A stretch of DNA of 64,000 bases from Nephrocerus scutellatus. Lineage: Eukaryota; Arthropoda; Insecta; Diptera; Pipunculidae. Positions 35,130-43,409 of the stretch are shown in pieces (within the stretch, counting starts at the first letter, position 1; the number at the start of each line of letters is the position of its first letter). Location of the stretch: NCBI GenBank assembly GCA_947095585.1, contig OX352763.1, forward strand, positions 36,258,010 to 36,322,009, in the 5' to 3' direction. The notes beneath the pieces were generated by a model. The model was not told where the DNA came from. It did no database searches and was given only the letters and a program-made list of their open reading frames with translations. The position numbers were made by a program, and so were the translations under genes.

Positions 35130-35976
35130 TATCAGTATTTTATAAATATATATAATTTGTAATATTTTCTTGGTCAAGGTTTTTTGTAGTTTTCCCTGAC
35201 CATGATTCATTGATAAAAGTATTTGGACTCGCGTCGTTCTAAATTCGTGTTCGTTTTCCGTATTGCTTTTCCAATGAATCAGGGAGAATTCTGAGAAAAT
35301 AAATTGAAAACAGCTACAAACGTGAGGAATGTGATATATTGTAAATCACATTTCTTCGATTTTTATTTCATTTTGAATTTAATAAAGGGCTTAGCGCAAC
35401 TTATTGCCGTGACGTAAGTCATTCAGGGAGTCATCCCTTGGCAATATCGCACCACATTTAAAATGTATGCATATTGACATCTCCTTATTTTCTTAATACC
35501 ATAGTGTGCGTTGTATGATAAAGGTTTTAACCCTTTTTGGGGTAAAAAGGAAAAATTTATCACCGAGACCAACTTCCTACTGACACTTCTAACCGAGAAA
35601 TAAATGTCCGTTTCTTCTTCCCGGTGGAACTATTTTCGGGAACCTTGCAAGAAGCTCAAGTAACGAGAAGTTAATTAAATTAATTTTTAATTCCTAAACA
35701 AAGCACAATAAAGTTTAAAAAGGGTTAGGTATTCTACGAGTATATGTCGATGGACTGCTGCATAGATACAGAACAAATATAATTTTCTGATAATTTAGAA
35801 AGGTAAGCCAAGGTGGAAATTTTCTGGAAGAAGTTTCTAATGCCAATCGTTTTTGTCGACATAAACTTACCACTCTTTGGCGCTGGCGGAAAATCATACA
35901 AAGTATTTGTTGTTTGATTGGCCAAGTAGAGCATCGTCTGAAGCATAAGACCACCCGTTGAGTTAGATATGTACAT
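17666..35976 (-). CDS. pancreatic-type triacylglycerol lipase, gene span (6 exons)
   Basis: Exons in transcript order: 35976-35871 (probable), 19490-19225, 19133-18972, 18844-18368, 18302-18134, 18075-17666, total 1590 nt or 529 residues. It is an alpha/beta-hydrolase lipase plus a C-terminal PLAT/LH2 domain, most like the long insect lipases of the Drosophila CG5966 kind (recalled, not searched). Catalytic triad in the model: Ser195 in '[13 protein letters not shown]', Asp223 in '[10 protein letters not shown]', His310 in 'CNHVRSYQF'. Unlike many insect yolk-protein-like lipases, the triad is complete, so hydrolysis of neutral lipid or phospholipid is expected. The 16.4-kb first intron is filled with R elements, LINE fragments and a TIR element. 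The first exon gives no clear signal peptide, odd for a secreted enzyme; a further 5' exon or another start is possible. Confidence 0.8.
18134..18302 (-). CDS. lipase exon 5 (Cys-rich linker)
   Basis: Acceptor ttatttacag; starts '[20 protein letters not shown]' and ends 'TGERKPFC' with donor gtaagt. It corresponds to the Cys-paired segment ('C-x2-C...MGYHS') between the hydrolase fold and the PLAT domain in pancreatic lipases. Confidence 0.88.
18368..18844 (-). CDS. lipase exon 4 (catalytic core)
   Basis: Phase 0 at both ends, 159 codons. Carries all three catalytic residues: Ser in '[16 protein letters not shown]', Asp in '[12 protein letters not shown]', His in '[17 protein letters not shown]'. 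It also has '[17 protein letters not shown]' and '[16 protein letters not shown]', the oxyanion/lid region found in this family. Donor gtgagt after 'GDSFE'. Confidence 0.93.
18972..19133 (-). CDS. lipase exon 3
   Basis: 54 codons, phase 0 on both sides: '[10 protein letters not shown]', then '[20 protein letters not shown]' and '[15 protein letters not shown]'. This is the strand and helix just before the nucleophile elbow, typical of lipase-family folds (V-x-x-V-D-W pattern). Borders cattctgcag and gtgagt. Confidence 0.9.
19225..19490 (-). CDS. lipase exon 2 (N-terminal domain)
   Basis: Acceptor ctttcag, phase 1. '[19 protein letters not shown]' (the conserved start of mature pancreatic lipases: C-Y-x-x-x-G-C-F), '[15 protein letters not shown]', '[14 protein letters not shown]' (H-G oxyanion motif). 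Donor gtaagt at 19224. Confidence 0.9.
19491..19884. other. start of long lipase intron; nothing recognised
   Basis: Begins with the pyrimidine-rich acceptor region of lipase exon 2 (read on the minus strand). No coding or repeat signal was recognised up to the LINE at 19885. Confidence 0.4.
19885..21085 (-). pseudogene. LINE-B (RTE-like) 3' portion
   Basis: The 3' end with a (atc)n-type tail is at 19885. Leftward reading gives '[16 protein letters not shown]', '[18 protein letters not shown]' (about 20890-21000), '[18 protein letters not shown]', '[20 protein letters not shown]', '[20 protein letters not shown]' (catalytic YADD box, 20260-20679), then C-terminal '[20 protein letters not shown]' (19960-20205). 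A gap and frameshifts disable it. 5'-truncated at 21085, where an inverted piece of the same element follows. Confidence 0.75.
21086..21170 (+). pseudogene. inverted 5' piece of LINE-B
   Basis: Plus strand reads '[19 protein letters not shown]' and 'GGPHYTKQF', the segment of LINE-B that lies directly upstream of the first residues in the minus-strand copy (19885-21085). Same element, opposite orientation, touching at 21085/21086. Confidence 0.6.
21184..21470. repeat. G/T-rich low-complexity tract
   Basis: Irregular repeats of ggtcttttgg / gggtctttt units, G+T on the plus strand. The same tract type occurs at 45205-45660 and briefly at 38220-38265. Lys/Pro/Thr-rich open frames on the minus strand are compositional. 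Confidence 0.7.
21471..23084. other. no gene seen (lipase intron)
   Basis: Starts with an R-like scrap (gggcccgatcactatcaaat ... gtattgtcaccg). The rest is AT-rich unique-looking sequence without coding signal. Confidence 0.35.
23085..23166 (+). repeat. terminal fragment of a widespread arthropod repeat
   Basis: 'atacatacaaaccaacatta' followed by 'ctttataatattagtatag' is a terminal motif I recognise from interspersed elements in many arthropod genomes. The opposite-end motif (aactagctgacccg) occurs here at 44986. Class uncertain. Confidence 0.45.
23167..23672 (+). mobile_element. R element, left-truncated
   Basis: Three to four monomers (with ggggcccc and cccgggcccggg blocks), then the right module (tatgggagccccccgacccc ... 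ataaaatcgggccatgggaa ... gatcgcaagattcc) and right end cacgggcaagtgaagttaat ... agagaattta at 23632-23665. A left-end-like sequence (aaaacaacccatacaaatt) follows directly. Confidence 0.6.
23820..24084. other. G-rich, C-poor block
   Basis: The plus strand is strongly G-rich (gggggtgatggatgg, ggtggtggaggctgggg style) in an AT-rich neighbourhood. The minus-strand proline/threonine-rich frame of 89 codons has no family resemblance and is probably compositional. Confidence 0.4.
24085..24132 (-). repeat. 5'-type end of the widespread arthropod repeat
   Basis: On the minus strand 'aactaactgaagtgcccggc' then 'gttgctcgtgg', related to the 'aactagctgacccg' terminus at 44986. An isolated end. Confidence 0.35.
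24165..25055 (+). mobile_element. R element, subtype 2, full-length
   Basis: Left end aaacaacccataaaaattaa at 24170; after the 11-bp TAAATTCTCTA comes a subtype-specific interior (agaaattgatatgggagccc ... gctcagatcattttattctg). One monomer follows, then the right module with a (gaccgacgacc)n tract at 24973-25022 and right end gggcaagtgaagttaatata-gagaattta. Very similar copies are at 50903 (+) and 54440 (-). Confidence 0.7.
25078..26127. mobile_element. TIR element, about 1.05 kb, non-coding
   Basis: Terminal segments are inverted: 'actggtgataactt' at 25077 against the rc of 'aagtaatcaccagt' at 26115-26128, and further in 'cttaggtggtagct' at 25144 against the rc of 'agctaccacctaag' at 26066-26079. 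The interior has no protein-coding signal. Probably a MITE-like DNA transposon derivative; target duplication not clear. Confidence 0.5.
26128..27240 (-). pseudogene. unassigned region with LINE endonuclease scrap
   Basis: On the minus strand near 26450-26520 the frame reads '[18 protein letters not shown]', matching the G-D-F-N box of APE-type LINE endonucleases. Sequence to 26796 continues open for 103 codons without further clear motifs. The overlapping plus-strand ORF of 197 codons (26449-27042) is considered its shadow. The rest is unrecognised. Confidence 0.4.
27241..27915 (+). pseudogene. LINE RT fragment
   Basis: Plus strand near 27700-27850: '[13 protein letters not shown]' (catalytic Y-A-D-D box), '[17 protein letters not shown]', the usual motif C-D order of non-LTR RTs. 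The upstream part has stops. The R element at 27916 begins in its C-terminal region ('[11 protein letters not shown]'). Confidence 0.55.
27916..30583 (+). mobile_element. R element, full-length with expanded internal array
   Basis: Left end aaaaaaacaacccataaaaa at 27918 and right end cacgggcaagtgaagttaag ... agagaattta at 30547-30578. Internal order matches the 1-kb copy at 1057-2072, but the central monomer has expanded to about 19 units. The right module has a gacgacc-type tract at 30510-30535. Inserted in a LINE RT fragment. No real coding capacity. Confidence 0.7.
28234..30230 (+). repeat. tandem array with alternating A/B monomers
   Basis: Monomers of about 115-120 bp. Type A carries the GC block (ggggcccacgaacccggggc) and 'gatacacgcgtat'; type B lacks it, has 'acaaagagtttttttacaaa' and 'gatacatacgtat'. 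From 28333 to 29738 they alternate A-B six times with a 233-236-bp dimer period; the alternation breaks at about 29738-29858 (A-A) and resumes. Long ORFs (for example 243 codons at 28823) exist because the repeat is short of stops in one frame. Confidence 0.85.
30584..30840. other. no feature seen
   Basis: Short unrecognised stretch between the R element and LINE debris. Confidence 0.3.
30841..31345 (+). pseudogene. Jockey-like LINE RT debris
   Basis: '[19 protein letters not shown]' (S-A-G-P-D-G-I box of Jockey-type RTs) at about 31084-31140, then 'LFPSSWKS' and 'HQYGFHGQ' pieces in shifting frames. Inactive. Confidence 0.55.
31346..31990 (+). pseudogene. LINE-B fragment (connector between EN and RT)
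   Basis: Pieces match the minus-strand copy at 40377-40997 word for word in places: '[18 protein letters not shown]' versus '[18 protein letters not shown]', and upstream the '[20 protein letters not shown]' reading. Stops and shifts throughout; ends near '[10 protein letters not shown]' (degenerate [10 protein letters not shown]). Confidence 0.6.
32436..32780 (+). pseudogene. LINE-D endonuclease domain, interrupted by a stop
   Basis: '[20 protein letters not shown]' and '[16 protein letters not shown]' are APE endonuclease blocks (S-L-Y-R-S-P, G-D-F-N-x-H). A TAG follows 'HNDSW' in frame; beyond it '[11 protein letters not shown]' and '[12 protein letters not shown]' continue in the same frame into the RT ORF. 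So a single stop separates endonuclease and RT here. Confidence 0.65.
32781..34568 (+). CDS. LINE-D reverse transcriptase open frame (595 aa)
   Basis: Long uninterrupted ORF. It begins inside the end of the endonuclease ('[14 protein letters not shown]', the S-D-H catalytic box), then a connector and RT domain: '[16 protein letters not shown]', '[13 protein letters not shown]' (motif with Y-G-F-R), '[16 protein letters not shown]' (catalytic Asp), '[20 protein letters not shown]' and '[12 protein letters not shown]' (FADD catalytic box). It stops at 34568, while the C-terminal region continues in another frame at 34570-34890 ('[17 protein letters not shown]', '[20 protein letters not shown]'), so one frameshift truncates the protein. 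The ATG at 32781 is not the natural start. Confidence 0.75.
   Translation: MPDKYSIDVSAPLGLSDHALIVAKFSITPAIIEPTSKRLLWHYKNANCELLNQFYSSFDWSTCFSSNNADEASQLITSTILLGMKNFIPSSFKKKNTHKNKWFNEHCRSAVACKKAAHLDYVNCTSEENLVKFRIARNRSNAILKRSKIIYDLKIRDSMRKILDSDSNSRSFWSFAALVKRNFADNTSSIPSLFHNGIHYRTDIEKANLLASHFADASTLPLTNQSPPILPNLGPGMSKIYFRKRVVSKILKELDPNKATCPDGNPALVLKSCHLTLAKPLSKLFHLSMKTCVFPSFWKIANIQPVPKKGDKSAPTNYRPIALLSVLSKVMESIVNFRLMNYLDSNILLSDVQYGFHKNRSSGELMTCMTHCLERSIENLGESSVVSLDIAKAFDRVWHDCLISKIRALNLHSSLITWIENYLWNRKIKVVLNCISSDSHGINAGVPQGSSLSPTLFLIYINDLLSSTTCDIHSFADDTTLSASIEFVNQKECNSRLNGSRELMNLTILSNIQIILDWGISNRVEFNPNKFQSCLFSQKTTQRYVAPVINGTSIVRSDSLKLLDLKVSSDLSWKEHIYEISKRASQCLGFIRLLL
34569..34890 (+). pseudogene. 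LINE-D C-terminal region, out of frame
   Basis: Conserved post-RT region '[19 protein letters not shown]' to 'SFKVQAT' stop. Shifted relative to the RT frame. Confidence 0.65.
35084..35125 (+). repeat. poly(A) run, 42 nt
   Basis: Uninterrupted A run within the LINE-D 3' UTR. The second copy has only a short A-rich stretch at the same place (about 53720). Confidence 0.9.
35421..35870. other. no feature seen; lipase intron start
   Basis: The right border is the donor gtaagt of the candidate lipase exon (read on the minus strand). Nothing else recognised. Confidence 0.35.
35871..35976 (-). CDS. probable lipase first coding exon
   Basis: 35 codons plus one base: starts 'MYISNSTGG' and ends '[10 protein letters not shown]' followed by a strong donor G|gtaagt. 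The leftover G joins the AC of the exon at 19490 to give Asp ('[12 protein letters not shown]'), so the phase fits. A stop in the same frame seven codons before the ATG argues that translation begins here if the exon is real. Against it: no hydrophobic signal peptide is evident and the intron would be 16.4 kb. One in three random exons would match in phase, so treat as provisional. Confidence 0.45.
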
Positions 35977-36050
35977 GACGGGGTATTCAACAATTTAACT
36001 GTTTATTGATTAATTCTATGCTATAGTATAAGGCTATAAGTCACAAAAGT

Positions 36051-36058
36051 TTTTTATA
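36051..36058 (-). promoter_or_regulatory. possible TATA box for lipase transcript
   Basis: TATAAAAA on the minus strand, 75 nt before the candidate start codon at 35976. Position and sequence are compatible with a core promoter; the region is AT-rich, so chance is likely. Confidence 0.25.
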
Positions 36059-37309
36059 TCAAATTGATGATTACTGGAAATTGTCTTAGACGTCAGCGTT
36101 TTCTTGGCGCAAACAGGCATTCACTAAAAGGGCGCCGGCCACTTTACAGCATTCACTTTATCACTTTTTTACAGTTTTCTTATCTTTTGATTGGGTTCAA
36201 AGTCTTTAAGAGCACCACTGCTTATACTCTGTTTCTTTTTTTTTTTAACCAAAAGTAATCTTAACTTCGTCGTCGTAGACGATTAACAACAGCCGCCGAT
36301 TAACCGACACAATTCGAATTCAAAGCGAAACTGAAGCAGATCATCGCGTGGCGTTGCCTTTTTGATGATGATGTGAAGAGCGTCAGTGCCCAGCCCAGTG
36401 GCAAGACATTGTGTCCAGCGTGAAACTGGACCGTTACGTGCTTCTTTTTCTGACTGGACCAGGGATATCGCTCTCTCATTATTATTCTTGTGCTATGCTT
36501 GTGATCTATGGCTCTGTGCTCAACTGCTCAGTGCTCATTCACAGTCATCAGTGGAGCTGCATTACATGCCAACAGAACACAGCAGCTGAAATTGAAATCG
36601 ACGGAAAACTGATTAGATCCCATGTCATCCAGCTCCATCTCCAGACACCACACAGACGGCCAATTAGAATTGTCTGAAATTCGAACGCTTCGGTATAGTG
36701 TGCGATGTCTTGATACAACGATTGTGAGGAGAAGCAGTGAAAGAGTTAAAAAGTATTCATCGATTAGTTTACAATGTGCGTGCTATTCCTGAGTCTTGCC
36801 TCTGATGGATGAGATCCGTGAAACAATGCATTGATTGTTACGCTTTCAGTTCGTTGGCCAGCAGAGGAGCATCAGCATCAACTGCAGGTGCACGCAATTA
36901 CCATTGCAGAATTTTTGTAATCAGAATCTTTTTCAATTGATCGATTAGTGATCTGACACCATGTAGATGTATTGATGTACCTCACGATTGAAGTTGCATT
37001 TTAGATTTTTAATGATCGTAACTTTCCCTGAGCTCATTTCTATTCCAATACACACTTTAAAGATAAAATACTTAAGTGAAGTCTTCGACAAGATCATCAC
37101 CATCAGGAAAGTAGATGAGAGAAGGCTTTGCAAAACGACTAAAACTCTCAGTTGATTATCACTATGAGGAGGTATTTCAGGGTCGCCAATACGTGTCTAA
37201 GTTACTTAAGCTACCAGAAGTAGCATGTTGTGACTTCAACAGGTGTTTAGATTAAATAACAACTCTCGCTTTGTAATCTAAATACGAAATCAGTTGGAAA
37301 CGCGGTTTA
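36059..37309. other. unique-looking sequence upstream of lipase exon
   Basis: Not obviously repetitive. It may hold upstream regulatory DNA of the lipase gene or further 5' exons; I could not support any. Confidence 0.3.
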
Positions 37310-37645
37310 CCAGCCTATGTTATCGATGTTGTTATCTCTAAACCTTGGGCGTCCTGATCAACACAATCGGATACTTTCTCTAACATTTGGAAAAAGACGC
37401 AGACCAGTCCATCCTATTGTTGGATAACGTTATAGATGTTGCTCTGGATTGATATCATCACTTAGTTTATACCATTGGTCATGGTCAACCTAAATGATTT
37501 GGGATGCCGATCTCTCATGCCTTTATAAAGTTCTACTCTGTCTATAGTTTAGAGAGCTTTATAAAAACTGCAGTGAGTGACACTAAATTGACTTAACCAA
37601 TCAGCAACATTTGTCTTGCGGCTGGGAATAAATTCATCTCTTTTC
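37310..37645 (-). pseudogene. heavily degraded LINE-B relic
   Basis: Contains 'aaaccttgggcgtcctgatc', 'accagtccatcct', 'accattggtcatggtcaacc', 'gggatgccga' in the order of the minus-strand LINE-B copy at 19960-20680, with large deletions. Confidence 0.55.
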
Positions 37646-38109
37646 AAACAGTGTTGCCAGCATATCATGGGTTACAAAGTAAATGTGTCTCTCTCAATTC
37701 GTCTCAACTCGCACTAACGTTTCCTCTTATTTTTGCTTACATCGGAAATGTTACTGCCGTTGCTTGACCTCGTAAGCTATCATGCAATTCAAAATATTTT
37801 GAAGACCCCTGATGTTATAACAATTGGCAATAAGCAGATTGCAAAAAAACGAATAAAACAAACAATATCAACAAAAACAAAATAATTTATAAAACTAACA
37901 AACAACATTTTGAATATATATTGCATGATTGTATGATGTGTGTGCGTTTGTTTACGCGAAACTTTACAAAACAACAATTTAATTTGTTAACTAATTTCAC
38001 TGTTATACACGCAATTCAATAAGAAAATAAATGAATAGTAAGCTACGTCGAAAAAATAGTCAAAATAATATAATTTGTATTTTGAAGCTGTGTCGGTTTA
38101 GTTCTAAAT
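37646..38109. other. no feature seen
   Basis: AT-rich; minus-strand hydrophobic frame at 37789-37977 is probably compositional. Confidence 0.3.
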
Positions 38110-38845
38110 GAAATGCAAAAAAAGACAAACCGTAAAAATTAAAATTTTTCGTTTCATGTAAATTCTCCAATCAAAGATACACATTTGTGCAAAGTTTGAA
38201 AAAAAAATCGGATCTTGGTGGCTTTTGAGAGGGGTCTTGGGGAAGTTTTGAGTGGGTCTTCGGAGCTTATTCTTGTCATAAACCTCAAATGCTTAGCGTG
38301 GTTCTTTTCATTCACATGATTTTCAAGCCTCAAATATTCCAGATTTCCACAAACAACAAAAAAAATGGATACGCGAAGTTATTATATAGAGCTTATAGAA
38401 CTTAAAAAAAAGAAATTCAAATTCTCTAATACACATGTGTCCCAAGTATGAAAAAATTGGGACAATTCTCAAAAAAATTATAAGAGAGCCCATCGGCCCT
38501 GGAGCCCACTTCCACATTTTCACAAAAAGTGTTATCTATCGGAGATACGCATGTGTATAAAATTTGAAGAAAATCGGGTAAATTTTTAAAACCACCCCAG
38601 ACCGCGGGACCCACTCACTACCAAATTTTAATAAAAAGTGTTGTCACCGGAAATACACAAAGTGTGCATAGTTTTAATAAAATCGGTTTTTGGGAAGTGG
38701 GTTAAAAAATGATGCAAGATTCCATCACCAAACGAACGATCGACAGAATGAACGACAGAACAAACGACAGAACGAAAGATAGAACGAGCGACAGAATGAA
38801 CGATAGCACGGACGACAGAATCATGGCGACGTGAAGTTAATGTCA
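38110..38845 (+). mobile_element. R element with divergent ends
   Basis: Left end aaaagacaaaccgtaaaaat at 38117, a short G/T-rich patch (38220-38265), two monomers, a right module and an unusual (gaacgacagaac)n tract at 38735-38820 in the place where other copies have gaccgacgacc or ccagccag. The right end cgacgtgaagttaat is cut short by the LINE-B 3' end at 38846. Confidence 0.6.
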
Positions 38846-41640
38846 TCATCATATTTGGCTCTACAACCGGTGTCCGGTCCTGGCCTCCCGCAAAAAATCT
38901 CTACACCAGTCCCGATTTCAAGCCGATGTCATCCATTTTGGCCCTAGTAAACTCTGGGTGTCTGGATTTTCCGAGCAGGATCATCTTCGCTTATGCAAGG
39001 TAGGTGGACTGCCCACCGGAGCCTACCAAGCTCAATTCTCTTCACGATTTCGTCATCACGGTAACGCTCGTAGACCTCATCATTAGAGAGTCTCCGGAAT
39101 CGTCCTTCCTCACATACGGGGCCAACAATTCTCCGTAAGACTTTTCTCTCGAACGCGGATAAGAGGTCAGAATGCTTTTTGCTAAGCACCAAAGTCTCGG
39201 ATCCATATGTAAGTACTGGTATGACAATTGTCTTATATACCAGCATCTTGGTTGTTATGCTTAAGTTCCTGGATTTGAAGAATCTTGACAGACCATAGTA
39301 GGCTTTGTTGGCTTTAAGCAACCGTGCGCGTATTTCTGGTTCCATGTTGTTATCGGCTGCTCCAGTTGAACCGAGATAGTTAAAGGATTGGTCTACTTCA
39401 AATTCGCGCTCCACTATTTGAATTGAGGGACCAATGTTGGATCTTCTACTCGCAAACGTGGCCACCATGTACTTTGTTTATCTCTCATTTCTGTGCAGCC
39501 CCAGATTTTGTGTCGCCTGCTCGATCTAGATGAAAGCTTCCTGTAAAGCTCTTCGGTTTCTACCAACGATGTCAGTATCGTCTGCGTAAGCCAGTATCTG
39601 AATGGACTTATAACGCATTGCTCCTCTCGCCGTTACGTCAGCGTCTCGGATCACTTTCTCCAACGCCAGATTGAAGAGGATGCAGGCCATTCCATCCCCT
39701 TGTCGGAGCCCGTTATAGATGTTGAATGGGCTTGATAGTGATCCGGATATTTTTACTTGGCTTTTAACATTGGTCATGGTCAACCTACATAGTCGTGTCA
39801 GTTTTTTTGGGATGCCGAATTCGCTCTCATGGCTTTATAAAGTTCTACTCTGGCTATGCTATCATAGGCGGCTTTAAAGTCTATAAAAAGATGGTGTAGT
39901 GAGTTTTGAAACTCGGTATTTTTTCATCACCTGCCTAAGGGTGTAAATCTGATTAGTTGTTGATTTGCCTGGGATGAAGCCACACTGGTATGGACCAATG
40001 ATGAGTTTAGCGTATGGGGCTTTTCTGTCTTGAAGGTTAGAGGAGAAAATCTTATACGCGGTACTCAACAACGTTATACCCCGATGCAGGTTGTGATATC
40101 TCGTTTCTTATGTAAGGGGCACAGGATGCCTCTTCATCAGACTTCTGGCATCGCTTCTTCCTTCCATACTTGCACTATTAGTTCATGAATTGCTTGGTGT
40201 ATTGCAGGGCCTCCTGTTTTAATTATATCTGCTCGGATACCATCAGATCCTACCAGATCGCTCTACTATGTAACTTCGCCTATGCTTGGTAGCGGCAGCA
40301 TAGTGTAGTCTTCGGTCATTGGTGGAGCCTCCAATTCCTCAGTTAGCAGGTCATTAAGCAACTCATGAAAGTGCTTTTACCATCGCTCTAAGATGCCTTG
40401 GAGAACGGCGATCAAATTACCCTTTTTGTCTTTGCAGTACGTGCAACGCGGTGTATATTGCGTCATACCGCGGACTCTTTGGTAGAACTTCCGCGCCTGA
40501 TGCGGTCCTCTCTCTCTGAACTGTTCTAGTTCACGGACGAGATTGTTCTCCCAGGCTTTTTTTTCGCCGGTGAACGGTTTTTTCATACTTCTGAGCTCTT
40601 TATATTCTTTTTCGCGTGCCAGCGTTCTATAAGATTGTTGCGTTGCTCGGTACGCAACATTCTTACGTACAGTCGCTAGCTTACATTCGTCATCGAACCA
40701 GTCGTTCCGATCTCTACGACTACTGCCAAAGATGGAGTCAGCAGTCTTAAGGCGTGTCCATTTCTCTTCTGCGCCCGGCATCTCCACCCTAGGACTTACT
40801 CTTCTTGAATTTAGGGCGAGTCCTATCGCTTGATCGTAGTTGTTTCTGGTCTCTTCGTTGCGAAGGGAAGCCGTGTTGACTCGAATCTGATTCGCGGATG
40901 CAGTCTTTCTTGATGATGCAATCCGCGCTCGGAGCTCCATACCAACAAGATAGTGGTCCGAGTCGACGTTGGCACCTCGGTACGTTCGTAACGTCATCAG
41001 ATTCGTGTTATGGCGGCGTACGTTCGTAACGTCATCAGATTCGTGTTATGGCGGCGGTCTATCAACTCGTGGTCTATCTGGTTGCGAGTGGCTCCATCAG
41101 GAAATACCCAGGTGGCTTTGCGCAAATCTTGTGCTCGCAACGACCAAATTATTGCTTGCTGCCATCCTTATGATCCGTTGTCATTGTCATTAGTGTGCTC
41201 GTGTAAGCTATGGGTGCCCAATGTACTGCCTGAATACTGCGATTTTTACGTCATACTAAGGACAGGCATGGAGTTCCCGTTCGGTGGATTCAAAGAATTC
41301 TTCTTTTTCATTATCTGGGGAATCCTCTGTAGGTGCGTGAACGTTTTTGTTTTTAAATCTTCCCCGGACGCGATGGGTGAATAGCCGTTCATTTACTGCT
41401 TTAAAGCCGATAACGGTGGGTTCCATTCTTTTGCTGACTAGAAACCCCACCCCGAGCACATGATGTCTTGCATGACAGCTGTGATAAATGTCATATTCTG
41501 ATTTTTGTAAGACACCACTCCCGTCCACGGCATCTCCTGGATTGCTGTTATGTCAGCATTATATTTGGACAGGGTAGCGGCTAGTTGCTGTGCAGCTCGA
41601 CCTCTATACAATGAGCGTGCTTTCCATAAGAAAATTCCTA
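38846..41640 (-). pseudogene. LINE-B (RTE-like), longest copy, broken
   Basis: 3' end (gatgatga tail) at 38846. Leftward: C-terminal region with 'EVDQSFNYLGSTG', 'VLTYGSETLVLSKKHSDLLS', 'RFRRLSNDEVYERYRDDEI' (38944-39468); RT with '[18 protein letters not shown]' and '[20 protein letters not shown]' (39526-39783); '[17 protein letters not shown]' (about 39940); connector 'WFDDECKLATVRKNVAYRAT' (40377-40997); N-terminal APE endonuclease 'ARHHVLGVGFLVSKRMEPTV' and 'KNKNVHAPTEDSPDNEKEEF' (41256-41528), with 'ITAIQEMPWTG' upstream. Several frameshifts, so inactive. It gives the module order for the other LINE-B scraps. Confidence 0.75.
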
Positions 41641-43261
41641 AATCGTTTAGCCGTTTTTGTTGCCTTGGTCGTCGTCACTCATCAGTGTATCCAAGGCTTA
41701 TTTGAGTAATATGGGTAATAATATGGTTACTTTGAAAGGACTATCCCGATCATTTCGCTTTTCCTGTACTGGAGGAAAATTACCAGCGGCCGCATCTTGG
41801 AGATTTGATCGCACTTCTACCAGTCAGAGATAATTGCGGCCACATGCATTCCTGAAGCTATCCGTGCTATTCACCCTACTCTGCTCTGATGGCTGACCAC
41901 CTTTGCTAATTTTGGATCCCCTAAAATCTCAGAAATGGATCGCGGCGAAAATGTTGAAACGACAGCACTGTAATAGAGCATCTGGAGCAATGGATATGGA
42001 AGACTCGGACATAATTGCTAGAAACCGGCGAGCTGTCACTTCGTGCATTTGCAAGCGTTGAGGTAAAATTGGTAAACGTGGCTATTACAGTTAACGAGTG
42101 CAAGTTAAGGCAAATTATTTGCTGTCAACACCGATACATACGATGACATAACGTCAGCATAGCTGGCTAGAAATGTGAGGGATTTTTTCTACTTCGGTTT
42201 CGCTGTAACTTCTGATAAGGACAACACTTTTCCAAGTGTTTTTAAACGAAGAATCTTTCCAAAATCGGCCAACTTTGTTTTTAATTAATAAAACTTTAAG
42301 AGAAGAGAACATAGCTTGAATAAAAAAAGTTAACTCAAAGTTTGAGTAACATGAAACACGCCCCTCTTGCGTCCTATCAACATGTCGCTGAATCACCTTC
42401 TCTAAATAGAAGAGACCTCCAAATACTAAACTTTAATGGGAAATACAAACTGCAATATAAATCGCATTGTTCATAGCCACTGATTGTAGCCAACTATAAG
42501 CAACTTGGTCAAATAACACCAACAGCAGCTGATAAGCAGTTTATCGGACAGACCAAAGTACGAAATTCTGTACTAACAATCGTAACAACAATTGACGTCA
42601 ATAGACGGTCATAATAAACGACATATTGTCCTATGTGTGCGTATTGTTCAAAATAAACACACATACACACACAAACAAAAGGGGTCAGACGATGTCAGCC
42701 CTGACTGCGATACACGGAGCAATCAACAAAAACAACAACAAAAAACAATAACAATATAAAAATATTTTGTTGTGGTTGTTGTTGTTTGGATTCCCCGAAA
42801 TCACTTGGGTGCCCACTACGTATGCAGGAGTACGACATCTTGGAATTGCATTGAATACGACGCGGGACATAACTGCAGGAGAGTCACAGAGTGTCGGTGG
42901 GATAGTGAGGAACCAAAAAAAAAAACAATAAAATTCTGCAATTACATTGCGATTTTTATTCCTCTTATGAATTTACTCGGACTTCACGGCGAAAAGCCTC
43001 AGCCTCGGCCTCTTGAATGATAAGAACTTTTGTTGGATTTGTGACATACAGACAGACGCTATGAAGTTGCGTCGCAGACATACGGCATATCAGTCAGATG
43101 GCGTCTGTTTGAACAACACACAGGTGCAGGTACCAATTAGCAAAGTCTTTAACGGATTTCTCCTAGCGCGAAAAAACACACCCCCTTTTGTATGGAACTG
43201 AGAACGATAACACTGATAACAGTTTGTTTCTTGTGTGTATGACGTACAAGATAACCACAAC
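41641..43261. other. no gene seen; contains CAA/TTG fold-back
   Basis: Mostly unrecognised AT-rich sequence. At 42720-42790 'aacaaaaacaacaac' is followed by 'gttgtggttgttgttg', a small inverted pair of simple repeats. Confidence 0.35.
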
Positions 43262-43405
43262 AAAGCGTAAAAGACCAACCCATCAAAATTAAAAATTGTC
43301 GTGTAAATTCTTTAATTGGAAATGCACATCCATGTGTACAAAGTTTGAACAAAATCGAGTAAATTTTGAAAATATTTATATGGGAACCCAGCGTCCCTGA
43401 GGCCA
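43262..43405 (+). mobile_element. R element left-end fragment
   Basis: Left end agaccaacccatcaaaatta ... gtaaattctttaat, one partial monomer, then replaced by the tandem array at 43410. Confidence 0.5.
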
Positions 43406-43409
43406 TATA

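Larger units (their letters stand above)
32245..35420 (+). mobile_element. non-LTR retrotransposon (LINE-D, Jockey/CR1-like)
   Basis: An element with decayed 5' end, endonuclease, RT, C-terminal region, 3' UTR and an (ataaa)-type 3' end. The 3' boundary near 35390-35420 is inferred from alignment by eye with the second copy at 52340-54015, since both share 'ggaatgtgatatatt', 'aataaag' and 'ttattgcc' near the end. A run of 42 A (35084-35125) sits inside the 3' UTR, not at the terminus. Confidence 0.7.
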
